Source: Terrabacter sp. Ter38 (GTDB lineage: Bacteria; Actinomycetota; Actinomycetes; Actinomycetales; Dermatophilaceae). Taken from it: 64,000 bases of DNA. Made by a program: the position numbers and the translations under genes. Below, piece by piece: positions 1-7,933 of this stretch (position 1 is its first letter; every line of letters begins with the position of its first letter). The stretch covers positions 186,001-250,000 of the forward strand of contig NZ_JALJRZ010000006.1 in assembly GCF_024519435.1 (NCBI RefSeq), in the 5' to 3' direction. The notes beneath the pieces are model-generated. The model ran no database searches and was not told the origin of the DNA. It saw nothing but the letters and a program-made list of their open reading frames with translations.

Positions 1-922
1 CACCGGCGTCGTCGACCAGCGCACCTGGAGCCGACTCGTCGCCCTCACCGCGACCACGACCCGTCTCGACGAGGGCTCGTCGGGGTACGCCGTCAAGGAT
101 CTCCAGTCGCGTCTGCGGGCCGTCAAGGCGTCCTATTGGTCCTACGCCGTGTCCGGCTACTACGGCTGGACCCTCGGCCAGAAGGTGCTCACCTTCCAGC
201 GCGACCAGAACCTCCCCCAGTCCGGCGTGCTCGACCAGCGCACGTGGAGCCGGCTCGTCTCGATGTCGACGTCCCCGGTCGTGCTCGGCAGCACGACGGC
301 CGCCGCCAACGTCCGCGAGCTCCAGCGACGCCTCGGTGCCAAGGGCCTGTGGCCGTATGCGTTCTCCGGCACCTACGGCTGGACGCTCGGCCAGAAGGTG
401 CTCGCCTTCCAGCGCGCCTACGACGTGCCGCAGTCAGGTGTCGTCGACAGCCGCACGTGGGCGCGCCTGCGAGCCCTGACCTACACGCCCGGCACCTTCG
501 ACCAGCACCGCTACTACGCGGGCCTGCGCCCGCTCGTGCCGACGCTCTCCTCGCTCGACCAGCGATGCCGCACCGGCAGGGTCATGTGCGTCGACAAGTC
601 GACCCGCACCCTGACGTGGGTCGTGAACGGCAAGCCGCTCACGGCCATGTGGGCCCGCTTCGGTCGTCCCGGCAAGGAGACGCGCGAGGGCACCTTCAGC
701 GTCTCCCGGAAGTACGAGTACGTCATCTCCAACCTCTACTTCACGCCGATGCCCTACTCGATGTTCTTCTCCGGCGGCCAGGCCGTGCACTACTCGTCGA
801 ACTTCGCGCGGCTCGGCTACGCCAGCGCGAGCCACGGCTGCGTCAACATCGCCGACCACGCGCAGGTCAAGGCGCTCTTCTTCGCGGTGCGCATCGGTGA
901 CAAGGTCGTCGTCTACCCCTGA
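1..922 (+). CDS. L,D-transpeptidase with peptidoglycan-binding repeats (5' end missing)
   Basis: The reading frame is open from the left edge of the window and ends with TGA at 920-922, so the N-terminus is missing. At least three peptidoglycan-binding (PG_binding_1-like) units are visible, each closing with a motif such as SGVLDQRTWSRL or SGVVDSRTWARL; the middle and last units share the segment YGWTLGQKVL. They are followed by a YkuD domain with the catalytic signature SHGCVNI (Cys codon near 839) and an upstream His (VHYSS). Known family role: extracytoplasmic formation of 3-3 or protein-anchoring cross-links in peptidoglycan, with the repeats holding the enzyme on the wall. The near-identical repeats suggest internal duplication. 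Export signal would be in the missing part. Family assignment is firm; substrate is inference. Confidence 0.9.
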   Translation, partial: TGVVDQRTWSRLVALTATTTRLDEGSSGYAVKDLQSRLRAVKASYWSYAVSGYYGWTLGQKVLTFQRDQNLPQSGVLDQRTWSRLVSMSTSPVVLGSTTAAANVRELQRRLGAKGLWPYAFSGTYGWTLGQKVLAFQRAYDVPQSGVVDSRTWARLRALTYTPGTFDQHRYYAGLRPLVPTLSSLDQRCRTGRVMCVDKSTRTLTWVVNGKPLTAMWARFGRPGKETREGTFSVSRKYEYVISNLYFTPMPYSMFFSGGQAVHYSSNFARLGYASASHGCVNIADHAQVKALFFAVRIGDKVVVYP

Positions 923-991
923 TCGGGCGTCCTTGCCGACAGAGCAAAGCCGATCAAGTACGCGTGGGGTCGGGTCGCGCAGGATCGTGAC

Positions 992-1915
992 GTGACCGGC
1001 TCCCGTGACACCTTCAGCGCCTGGCTGGACGTGCTCGTCGACACCCTCGACGAGCCCGACCTGACCGGCGAGCAGATCGCGGGCCGGCTGCACCTGTCAC
1101 GGTTCCACCTCGACCGCATCGTCAGCGCGGGCGCAGGCGAGGCGCCGAGCTCCCTGCGCCGCAGGGTGCTGCTCGAGCGTTCGGCCTACCGCCTCGCGGC
1201 GAGCCGCCGGTCCGTCCTCGACGTCGCGGTCGAGGCGGGCTACGGCTCGCACGAGGCGTTCACCCGGGCGTTCCGTCGCGCCTACGGCACGACGCCGAGC
1301 GCGTGGCGCGGACGTCCGGGGACGATCCGTCTGGAGGCGGCCAACGACATCCACTTCCACCCGCCCGGCGGCATACGCCTCCCGGCCCAGCGAAAGGTCA
1401 CTGCCATGGACCTCGTGCAGAGGATGGTCGAGCACCACATCTGGCTGACCGGCCAGCTCATCGAGTGCGCCGGCCAGCTCACCGACGAACAGCTCGACGA
1501 GCCGATCGTCATGAACGTCGACGACGATCCCGACCCGTCGACGCTGCGCCGCATCATCAGCCGGCTCGTGGGCCAAATGGCGATGTGGAACGCCACGATG
1601 GCGAGCCGCGACTACGACTTCTCCGTCGAGGAGCACGAGTCGCTGACGTCCGCGCGGCGTCGTCTGGCCGACGCCGCACCCGTCTTCCTCGGCCACGTGC
1701 GCGAGGCGATCGAGGAGGGTCGGCTCGACGACGTCTTCGTCGACGCGTCCTGCGACCCGCCCTACGTCTGCTCCTACGGCGCGATGGTCGCGCACGTCCT
1801 GACGTTCGCGGCGCACCGGCGCACCCTCGCGGTGCGCGCGCTCGACAAGCACGGGGTCAGCCGGCTCGGGTGGGGCGACCCCATCGAGTGGCTCGACGCC
1901 GCCCACCACGCCTGA
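992..1915 (+). CDS. AraC-type HTH regulator fused to a DinB-like domain
   Basis: 307 aa from a GTG start. Residues about 15-105 form an AraC/XylS-type double helix-turn-helix, with the typical second-helix signature of VAVEAGYGSHEAFTRAFRRAYG followed by TPSAWR split here as GSHEAFTRAF and GTTPSAWR. Residues about 130-300 resemble a four-helix DinB-like domain (MVEHHIWLTGQL at its start, then His-rich helix AHVLTFAAHRR near the end). In this fusion the DNA-binding part is N-terminal and the DinB-like part would be the sensing or enzymatic module. Known: AraC proteins are transcriptional regulators; DinB folds often bind a metal through His residues. Target and ligand unknown. Transcribed alone, convergent with the osmC-like gene. 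Confidence 0.8.
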   Translation: MTGSRDTFSAWLDVLVDTLDEPDLTGEQIAGRLHLSRFHLDRIVSAGAGEAPSSLRRRVLLERSAYRLAASRRSVLDVAVEAGYGSHEAFTRAFRRAYGTTPSAWRGRPGTIRLEAANDIHFHPPGGIRLPAQRKVTAMDLVQRMVEHHIWLTGQLIECAGQLTDEQLDEPIVMNVDDDPDPSTLRRIISRLVGQMAMWNATMASRDYDFSVEEHESLTSARRRLADAAPVFLGHVREAIEEGRLDDVFVDASCDPPYVCSYGAMVAHVLTFAAHRRTLAVRALDKHGVSRLGWGDPIEWLDAAHHA

Positions 1916-1947
1916 CGCATACGCCTTCGGGGGACGGCGGGTCTCGG

Positions 1948-2400
1948 TCACTCGACGGTGGTCGTGACCTGCTGCCCGAGCTCGACGGTGCGGCTCACGG
2001 TGCACCACTCGTCGTGCGAGCGCTTGACGAGCTTGGGGAGCATCTCGCGCGCCGCGTCGCCGCCGTCACCCTCGGGGAAGCGCACCCGGAAGCGCACCTC
2101 GATGTCCTGGAGGTGGTTGCCGTGCTCGTCCTTGACCTTGTCGGCCGTCACCTCGATCTCGAACTGCTCGGGCTCGGCGCGTCGCGTCGTCACGGTGTCG
2201 ACGTCGACGGCGGTGCAGCCGGCGATACCGGCGAGGAGCAGCTCGACCGGCGAGAGCTCGTCGGTGCCGGAGCTCAGCGTGATCGACCCGCCGCGGTCGT
2301 TGCGGGCGGTGTAGCGGCCGACGCTGTCGCGGGTCAGGGTGACGCGGCGCAGGTCCTTCGGATCTCTGGCGGTCGTGCTCTCGGTCGTGCTCTCGGTCAT
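1948..2400 (-). CDS. OsmC family peroxiredoxin-like protein
   Basis: 150 aa, ATG start. The two conserved cysteines of OsmC/Ohr folds are visible in AGIAGCTAVDVDT and HDEWCTVSRTVE, in the correct order and spacing, separated by the long amphipathic segment. Known family role: cytoplasmic thiol-dependent reduction of organic hydroperoxides. The N-terminus has a small duplicated run, TESTTEST, encoded by repeated nucleotides near 2375-2398, probably a disordered tail. The C-terminal VELGQQVTTTVE is normal for the family. It reads in the same direction as, and about 50 bp downstream of, the flavin-dependent oxidoreductase gene, so the two could be cotranscribed. Confidence 0.88.
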   Translation of the reverse strand: MTESTTESTTARDPKDLRRVTLTRDSVGRYTARNDRGGSITLSSGTDELSPVELLLAGIAGCTAVDVDTVTTRRAEPEQFEIEVTADKVKDEHGNHLQDIEVRFRVRFPEGDGGDAAREMLPKLVKRSHDEWCTVSRTVELGQQVTTTVE

Positions 2401-2449
2401 GGTGCAAGCCTCTCAGAGGTCGGGGCTGGTGGCTCGTCGCGTCCGGCGC

Positions 2450-3463
2450 TCAGAGCCAGGCGTCGGCGAGCAGCTCGTAGGAGCGCAGCCGTGCCTCGTG
2501 GTCGTGGGCGCCGCACGTGACGATGACCTCGTCGACGCCCGTGGCCTCGACGAAGCCGGCGAGCCCGTCGCGCACCTCGTCGGGCGTGCCGACGAGCGAG
2601 ACCCGGGTCATCTCGCTCACGGCCTGGCGCTCCGCCGGCGACCACTGCGCCATGAGGCTCGCGATGTCACCCTCCGGCTCCGGCAGCCCGGCCCGTCGGC
2701 CGGTGACGATGCCGTGGAAGCGCTGGAGCACGCTCGTGAAGAGCCGCTCGGCCTCGGCCGTCGTGTCGGCGACCATGACGTTGACGCCGGCCATCGAGCG
2801 GGGGGCATCGAGGCCACCGGGCTCGGTCGACGGCGTGAAGCGCGAGCGGTAGACCTCGAGCGCGCTCATCAGGGCGGCCGGCGCGAAGTGCGAGGCGAAG
2901 GAGTAGGGCAGGCCGAGGGCGGCGGCCACCTGGGCGCCACCGTGGCTCGACCCGAGGATCCAGATGGGCACGTGGGTGCCCTCACCGGGGATGGCGCGGA
3001 CCTTGGCGTCGGGGTCGGGGTCGCCGAGGTAGCCGATGAGCTCCTCGACCTCGCCCGCGAAGTTCATCGCGGCGGCCTCGTTGCGGCGCAGGGCGCGGGT
3101 CGTGAACGGGTCGGTGCCCGGGGCGCGGCCGAGTCCGAGGTCGATGCGGCCCGGGTGGATCGTGGCGAGAGTGCCGAACTGCTCGGCGACGACGTAGGGC
3201 GCATGGTTGGGCAGCATGATGCCGCCGGCGCCGACGCGGATCGTCTCGGTCTGGTCGGCGACGTGGCCGATGAGCACGGCCGTCGAGCTCGACGCGACGC
3301 CGCGCATGTTGTGGTGCTCTGCCATCCAGTAGCGCTGGTAGCCCCACTTCTCGGCGTGCCTGGCGATGTCGACCGTCGAGGCGATGGCCTCACCGGCGGT
3401 CCCACCGTCGAGGACGGGGACGAGATCGAGGATGTTCAGCTGGGCTTTCGCGGCAGGACTCAC
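2450..3463 (-). CDS. LLM class flavin-dependent oxidoreductase (luciferase-like)
   Basis: About 337 aa from the chosen GTG. Typical luciferase-like monooxygenase features of the MsnO8 group: [12 protein letters not shown] at the N-terminus, [35 protein letters not shown], and [13 protein letters not shown]. These bind FMN and shape the TIM barrel. The frame extends upstream to a GTG at 3532, but the extra residues are Arg/Pro-rich and do not look like the family, so I start at 3463; neither start has a good Shine-Dalgarno. Reaction: FMNH2- or F420-dependent oxidation of an unknown substrate. Divergent from the membrane transferase at 3639. Confidence 0.85.
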   Translation of the reverse strand: MSPAAKAQLNILDLVPVLDGGTAGEAIASTVDIARHAEKWGYQRYWMAEHHNMRGVASSSTAVLIGHVADQTETIRVGAGGIMLPNHAPYVVAEQFGTLATIHPGRIDLGLGRAPGTDPFTTRALRRNEAAAMNFAGEVEELIGYLGDPDPDAKVRAIPGEGTHVPIWILGSSHGGAQVAAALGLPYSFASHFAPAALMSALEVYRSRFTPSTEPGGLDAPRSMAGVNVMVADTTAEAERLFTSVLQRFHGIVTGRRAGLPEPEGDIASLMAQWSPAERQAVSEMTRVSLVGTPDEVRDGLAGFVEATGVDEVIVTCGAHDHEARLRSYELLADAWL

Positions 3464-3638
3464 GTGGGTGCCAACGGGCGGCCCGGGCCCCCGTATTCCG
3501 GGACGCGCGGTCCGGGCGAGCCTCCTGCGCACGTCTGCGAGTCAGGCACCTGATGCGGTGGAGGCTCTCTTTGGGTACCTATGGTTCACCGACACGGACG
3601 GCAGGTCCGCGTCATCCCGAGCCCTGAGCGTCACCACC

Positions 3639-5153
3639 ATGTCGACCGAGACCGTCACCCGCGCCTCCGAAGGCCGAGGTGTGCGCCTGCCCGGCGTCAC
3701 GCCGCGGCACGGCGCGCGCCTGCGCCTCGTCGCCGTCATCGCCGCCGCGTTCGTCGTGACCGAGGGAGTCGCACAGGCGGTCACCCCCTTCATCCGCCAG
3801 GACGACTGGGCGTTCCTGCTGCCCGAGGGTTCTCCGGGGGCGGTCCCCCCGTCGTACTACAACGTGAGCGAGGGGCGCTGGCTCAACTCCGGCTGGTGGT
3901 GGCTCGTCGGTCAGCACGGCACCGTCACGACCGCCTCCCTGACGTATGCCGCCGCGTACGCGCTGCTCGTGGCGGGCGTCTGGCGGCTGCTCCACCGGGC
4001 CGCGGTACGCCCCCGGCCCGTCGCCGACGCCCTCCTCGGCGTAGCGCTCTTCGCCTCGCCGGTCTGGGTCCAGCTGCTCTACTGGCCCGGGGCGCTGACG
4101 CCCTCGGCGCTCGTGGCCGCCGGCGCGGTCTGGCTCCTGCCCCGAGCCGCTCGCTCGGGGCGGTGGCTGGTGGCCTGGCTGGTCCTGAGCGGCATCGCCT
4201 CCGTGCTCACCTACCCGCCGATCGCCTTCGTGCTGCTCGTCCTCGCCGTCGTCTCGCTCCGGGACGCCCCGTGGCGCAGGGTGCTTCTCGTCGTCGCCGG
4301 CTGGGCCGCCGGGTTCGCCGCTGGAGTCGCGGTGGCCTACGTGCTCAACTGGGTCGTCAACGGGCACTTCGGCATCGAGGTCGCCGCCTGGCGCCAGGCC
4401 AACCCGTTGACCTCGCTCGACGCCCTCGGCGTGAACGCCGGTCGGTGGCTGACGGCCGCGGGCTCGCTCTGGGCTGCGCAGTGGTGGGTCGCACTCGTCG
4501 CGGTCGTCGCCGTCGCCCTCGGCTGGAGGGAGCCGGTCGTCCGCCCCCGGCTGCAGCGTCTCCTCCTGGCCCTCGCCGTCGCGTGCGGCATCGACGCCGC
4601 GCAGACCCTCGCGACCGGCCTCGTCACCGAGGCCCGTGGCCAGCTGTGGACGTGGTTCGCGGCCGTGCTGGCCGTCGCGCTGCTCCTCGTCGACCGCGGT
4701 GCGGGCGCCGGGGCGCACGTCGGACCCGCGCCCACGACGCAGCCCGGCACGACGCCGACCGCCCGCGTCGCGACGGCGCTGCTCGCGGTCCTCGCTGCGT
4801 CCGGGGTCCTGGCCTGGCGAGCCGACATCGGCGCGCACCAGGACACGCGCCGGGAGTATGCCGCGATCGCCGAGGCCGCGACGGCTCACCCGACCGGGAC
4901 CGCCCCGCCGACCGTCGTCGTCTACCAGGATCCCGCCCTCAAGGACACCCGCTCCGGCCGGCTCATGGCGAGCACCCTCTTCATGGCCGTCCGTGTCGAG
5001 CAGGACGGCCGCGTGCCGCGCTGGTGCATCGGCATCGAGTGCCGCGAGATCGCGGCGCGGTCCACGTCGGGGCCGGTCGTCGACCTGGGTCGGGCTGGGA
5101 GCCTGCCCGGCATCGTCGGCATCGTCGTGCCCGCCCCGCCCGGCTGGATCTGA
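3639..5153 (+). CDS. Polytopic membrane protein, GtrII-like glucosyltransferase family
   Basis: 504 aa from ATG. Near the N-terminus a first membrane segment is followed by a luminal-type motif IRQDDWAFLLPE and then SEGRWLNSGWWW, matching the acidic-pair loop seen in GT-C/GtrII-like enzymes. Roughly ten hydrophobic segments follow, including LLYWPGALTPSALV and LTYPPIAFVLLVLAVV. Known role of the family: transfer of a glucosyl residue from a polyprenyl-phosphate donor on the outer face of the membrane. The soluble C-terminus carries two Cys residues (RWCIGIECRE) likely exposed outside. Upstream in-frame extension to 3366 overlaps the divergent oxidoreductase and is not protein-like. Function is inferred from topology and motifs only; it could be another GT-C enzyme. 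Confidence 0.65.
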   Translation: MSTETVTRASEGRGVRLPGVTPRHGARLRLVAVIAAAFVVTEGVAQAVTPFIRQDDWAFLLPEGSPGAVPPSYYNVSEGRWLNSGWWWLVGQHGTVTTASLTYAAAYALLVAGVWRLLHRAAVRPRPVADALLGVALFASPVWVQLLYWPGALTPSALVAAGAVWLLPRAARSGRWLVAWLVLSGIASVLTYPPIAFVLLVLAVVSLRDAPWRRVLLVVAGWAAGFAAGVAVAYVLNWVVNGHFGIEVAAWRQANPLTSLDALGVNAGRWLTAAGSLWAAQWWVALVAVVAVALGWREPVVRPRLQRLLLALAVACGIDAAQTLATGLVTEARGQLWTWFAAVLAVALLLVDRGAGAGAHVGPAPTTQPGTTPTARVATALLAVLAASGVLAWRADIGAHQDTRREYAAIAEAATAHPTGTAPPTVVVYQDPALKDTRSGRLMASTLFMAVRVEQDGRVPRWCIGIECREIAARSTSGPVVDLGRAGSLPGIVGIVVPAPPGWI

Positions 5154-5192
5154 CGACCCGACGCCACCCGAGAACCTGCCTCACGGCCGCCC

Positions 5193-5642
5193 TCAGGGCA
5201 GGTCGAGCTGGGGGACCTGGGCGTCGTAGTCGGGGCAGAACGCCTGCACGCCGGCGGCCATCAGCTGCTTCGTGCGCAGCGCGTCCCCGGTGTTCCCGAG
5301 CGGCTTGTCCCCGTCGTCGACCGCGATCTGGGCCAGCTCGACGCCGCCGTTCTTCAGGGCCCAGCACGTCGTCGTCCCGGTCTCGATGTCGTCGTCGACG
5401 CTGGCGCCCGTCACCGACGCCCCGAGCTTCTGCGCGGCCAGGACGAACTGCGCCTCCTCCGCCGAGATGCTCGGCCGAGCATCTGCCACGCCCGCCGGCA
5501 GGTCGCCGAGGGTCGGGTCCGACCCGCCACAGGCGGCGAGCGAGAGGACGACCACGAGGGCGGCCCCGGCAGCGAGCGTCCCGCGCAGTGCCGGGCGGAC
5601 GGCATACGGCCGCGGAGCGTGCGCCGGCGTCTTCGTGTCCAT
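5193..5642 (-). CDS. Lipoprotein with DUF732-like domain
   Basis: 149 aa from ATG at 5642. A signal peptide with lipobox (VLSLAACGG) predicts a lipid-anchored exported protein. The mature part has the pattern AQFVLAAQKLG, then a central TTTCWALKNGG and a C-terminal VQAFCPDYD. The paired Cys spacing (CW.L..G near the middle, FCP.Y near the end) resembles DUF732 domains of mycobacterial secreted proteins, which form small disulfide-linked helical bundles of unknown function. The start lies only 15 bp from the GTG of the divergent DUF4190 gene, so the two promoters must overlap the coding starts. Assignment to DUF732 is by motif resemblance. Confidence 0.6.
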   Translation of the reverse strand: MDTKTPAHAPRPYAVRPALRGTLAAGAALVVVLSLAACGGSDPTLGDLPAGVADARPSISAEEAQFVLAAQKLGASVTGASVDDDIETGTTTCWALKNGGVELAQIAVDDGDKPLGNTGDALRTKQLMAAGVQAFCPDYDAQVPQLDLP

Positions 5643-5657
5643 CGTTACCCTGAACGC

Positions 5658-5939
5658 GTGAGCGAGCCCGATCGTCCCCGCGACGCCGCGTCCGCGAGGT
5701 GGGGCGCCGAGGCGCCGATCGCCCGGGGCGCGGTCGTGGCATCCCTGTCGGCCGTCGTCTTCGGGTTCGTCTTTCTGCCACAGCTGCTCGGTCTGGCGCT
5801 CGCCGGGATCAGCCTCGTCCGCCGCGAGCCGGGCGGACGCCGACCCGCGCTGCTGGCCGCCGGCATCAGCCTGCTGCTCACCGTCGTGTGGGGCATCGTG
5901 CTCGGCCTGCTCCTCAAGTGGTGGGCCACCTCCCGCTGA
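5658..5939 (+). CDS. Small DUF4190-type membrane protein
   Basis: 93 aa from GTG at 5658. After a 20-residue polar N-terminus there are two hydrophobic segments (AVVASLSAVVFGFVFLPQLL and LLLTVVWGIVLGLLLKW) separated by a basic loop with LVRREPGGRR. The arrangement, with a Gly/Ala-rich first helix leading into LGLALAGISL, fits DUF4190. No catalytic residues are visible. It is divergent from the lipoprotein gene and convergent with the aminotransferase gene, which ends 11 bp away. No function can be given. Confidence 0.65.
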   Translation: MSEPDRPRDAASARWGAEAPIARGAVVASLSAVVFGFVFLPQLLGLALAGISLVRREPGGRRPALLAAGISLLLTVVWGIVLGLLLKWWATSR

Positions 5940-5949
5940 CCCGACCCGC

Positions 5950-7206
5950 CTACTGCGAGTAGGTCGAGAGGAACTTCTCGAGGCGTCCGACGGCGTCCTC
6001 GAGGTCCTCGACACGCGGCAGGAAGACGAGCCGGAAGTGGTCGGGGGTCGCCCAGTTGAAGCCCGTGCCGTGCACGATGAGCATCTTCTGGTCGCGCAGC
6101 AGGTCGAGGGCGAAGCGCTCGTCGTCGCGGATGTCGTGGACCTTCGGGTCGAGCCGCGGGAAGAGGTAGAGCGCCCCCTCGGGCTTGGTCACCGACACAC
6201 CCGGGATCTGGCCCAGCATCTCCCAGGCGACGTTGCGCTGCTCGAGCAGGCGGCCGCCGGGCAGGATCAGCTCGTTGATCGACTGGTATCCGCCGAGCGC
6301 CACCTGGATCGCGTGCTGCGCCGGGACGTTGGCGCACAGGCGCATGTTGGCGAGGATGTCGAGGCCCTCGAGGTAGTTGCGCGCGTGCTCCTTGGGCCCG
6401 GTGATGACGAGCCAGCCGGAGCGGAAGCCGGCCACCCGGTAGGCCTTGGACAGACCGTTGAAGGTCAGGCAGAGCAGGTCGGGCGCCAGGGCCGCGATCG
6501 AGGTGTGCGTCGCACCGTCGTAGAGGATCTTGTCGTAGATCTCGTCGGCCATGATGATCAGCTCGTGCTCGCGGGCGACCTGCGCGATGGCCTCGAGGAC
6601 CTCGCGCGGGTAGACGGCACCCGTCGGGTTGTTCGGGTTGATGACGACGATGGCGCGCGTGCGGTCGGTGACCTTGCTGCGGATGTCGTCGAGGTCGGGT
6701 GCCCAGCCGGCCTGCTCGTCGCAGACGTAGTGGACGGCGGTGCCGCCGGCGAGGCTCGCGGCCGCGGTCCACAGCGGGTAGTCGGGGGCCGGGATGAGCA
6801 CCTCGTCGCCGTTGTCGAGCAGGCCCTGCATCGCCATGACGATGAGCTCGCTGACGCCGTTGCCGAGGTAGATGTCCTCGACGCCGACGGGCGGGAAGTC
6901 ACGCACCTCGTAGTGCTGCTTGACGGCCCGGCGGGCCGACAGGATGCCCTTGCTGTCGCTGTAGCCCTGCGCCGTCGGCAGCTCCTGGATGACGTCGACG
7001 AGGATGTCCTCGGGGGCCTCGAAGCCGAACGGAGCCGGGTTGCCGATGTTGAGCTTGAGGATGCGGTGTCCCTCGTCCTCGAGCCGCTTGGCCTCGGCCA
7101 GCACGGGACCACGGATCTCGTAACAGACGTTCTGCAGCTTCTTGCTCTGGGTCACCGCGCGCATGTGGACCAGCGTCCCACCGCCGTATGCCGTGGGCTG
7201 CGTCAT
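5950..7206 (-). CDS. PLP-dependent aminotransferase (AlaA-like alanine transaminase)
   Basis: 418 aa from the chosen ATG at 7206. Class I/II aminotransferase with the AlaA signature stretch ILKLNIGNPAPFGFEAP, GYSDSKGILSARRAV, the PLP-contacting VINPNNPTG, MADEIYDKILYD and the Schiff-base lysine in NGLSKAYRVAGFRSG. Known role: pyruvate/glutamate to alanine/2-oxoglutarate transamination in the cytoplasm. A purine-rich GGTGGGA lies 1-7 nt upstream of 7206 and about 10 nt upstream of a second ATG at 7164, so the exact start is uncertain; upstream extension to 7299 is unlikely. The gene is preceded by 114 bp of non-coding sequence holding the likely promoter. Confidence 0.9.
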   Translation of the reverse strand: MTQPTAYGGGTLVHMRAVTQSKKLQNVCYEIRGPVLAEAKRLEDEGHRILKLNIGNPAPFGFEAPEDILVDVIQELPTAQGYSDSKGILSARRAVKQHYEVRDFPPVGVEDIYLGNGVSELIVMAMQGLLDNGDEVLIPAPDYPLWTAAASLAGGTAVHYVCDEQAGWAPDLDDIRSKVTDRTRAIVVINPNNPTGAVYPREVLEAIAQVAREHELIIMADEIYDKILYDGATHTSIAALAPDLLCLTFNGLSKAYRVAGFRSGWLVITGPKEHARNYLEGLDILANMRLCANVPAQHAIQVALGGYQSINELILPGGRLLEQRNVAWEMLGQIPGVSVTKPEGALYLFPRLDPKVHDIRDDERFALDLLRDQKMLIVHGTGFNWATPDHFRLVFLPRVEDLEDAVGRLEKFLSTYSQ

Positions 7207-7320
7207 TCCCACCATGTGGCCCATGTCGTGGGTCACGCGTCGGTCACGCCGCGGCTGGGTCGGGCGTGACGTCGAGGCCACTCGAGGGGGGCGGGGCACT
7301 CACTCGAGTGGGCGTGGTGG

Positions 7321-7857
7321 CTAGCGGCCGAGGCAGCCGAGGGCGGAGCCCGGGCTGCTCGCCGTCAGGGACGCGACGAGCTGGTTGAGCGCGCCGGCTG
7401 CCACGTCGATCGTCAGGACGTGGCCGTCCTCGACGCGGGTCAGGTGGGCGACGACGGGCGGCACGGCGGTCCCCTGCGTCCAGCCCTTCTGCTCGAGGTA
7501 ACCGACGAGCTCGGCGGCCTGCGGCCCGGTCGAGGGCGGGTACGTGCGAGTGATGCGCCCGTCGACGCCCTCCCGGCAGGGCGGCAGCTCGCTGTGGCCG
7601 AGCGGGACCATCGAACGGTCGAGCTCCTCGACCTCGTTCGCGAGGGACGCGTAGGCGGCGACGTCGTCGGCGTGGGTGCGGCTCGACCAGGCCCAGCCGC
7701 CGAACGCCAGCAGGCCGACGACGAGCACGACGAAGACGATGGCTGCCGGCCCAGGACGTCGCCGGCTCCCGGGGGTGCGGGCTCGTCCACGGGCACCGGA
7801 CGGGGCGCCGTGAGGAGCGCCGGTGGGGGCCTCGTCGACGAAGCCGGAGTCACTCAC
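7321..7857 (-). CDS. Membrane-anchored protein of unknown function
   Basis: 178 aa from GTG at 7857. A basic, Arg/Gly/Pro-rich N-terminus (RTPGSRRRPGP) leads into one transmembrane helix (AIVFVVLVVGLLAFGGWAW), then an external domain with two cysteines (ELPPCREGVDG and the penultimate ALGCLGR). Topology is type II with the C-terminal domain outside. I do not recognise a family. The next gene upstream (mptB) is on the same strand and ends 77 bp away. A longer in-frame extension to 8568 runs through mptB in another frame and is not credible. Confidence 0.6.
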   Translation of the reverse strand: MSDSGFVDEAPTGAPHGAPSGARGRARTPGSRRRPGPAAIVFVVLVVGLLAFGGWAWSSRTHADDVAAYASLANEVEELDRSMVPLGHSELPPCREGVDGRITRTYPPSTGPQAAELVGYLEQKGWTQGTAVPPVVAHLTRVEDGHVLTIDVAAGALNQLVASLTASSPGSALGCLGR

Positions 7858-7933
7858 CGGGACAGTGTCCGGCACCCGGCCCCGCTCTGTCAGGGACCTC
7901 GGCAACTGTCGCCGATCCGTGACCCCGGCGGCC

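Noticed and set aside
1303-2520. Plus-strand frame overlapping AraC-DinB and osmC
   Set aside because: Arg-rich translation with no domain, overlapping two well-supported genes.
5153-5215. Terminator ACCTGCC...GGCAGGT
   Set aside because: A 7-bp stem with a 14-nt loop that runs into the lipoprotein stop region; too weak to call.
7301-7310. CACTCGAGTG palindrome upstream of the aminotransferase gene
   Set aside because: Short, single copy and G/C-rich; not distinguishable from chance.
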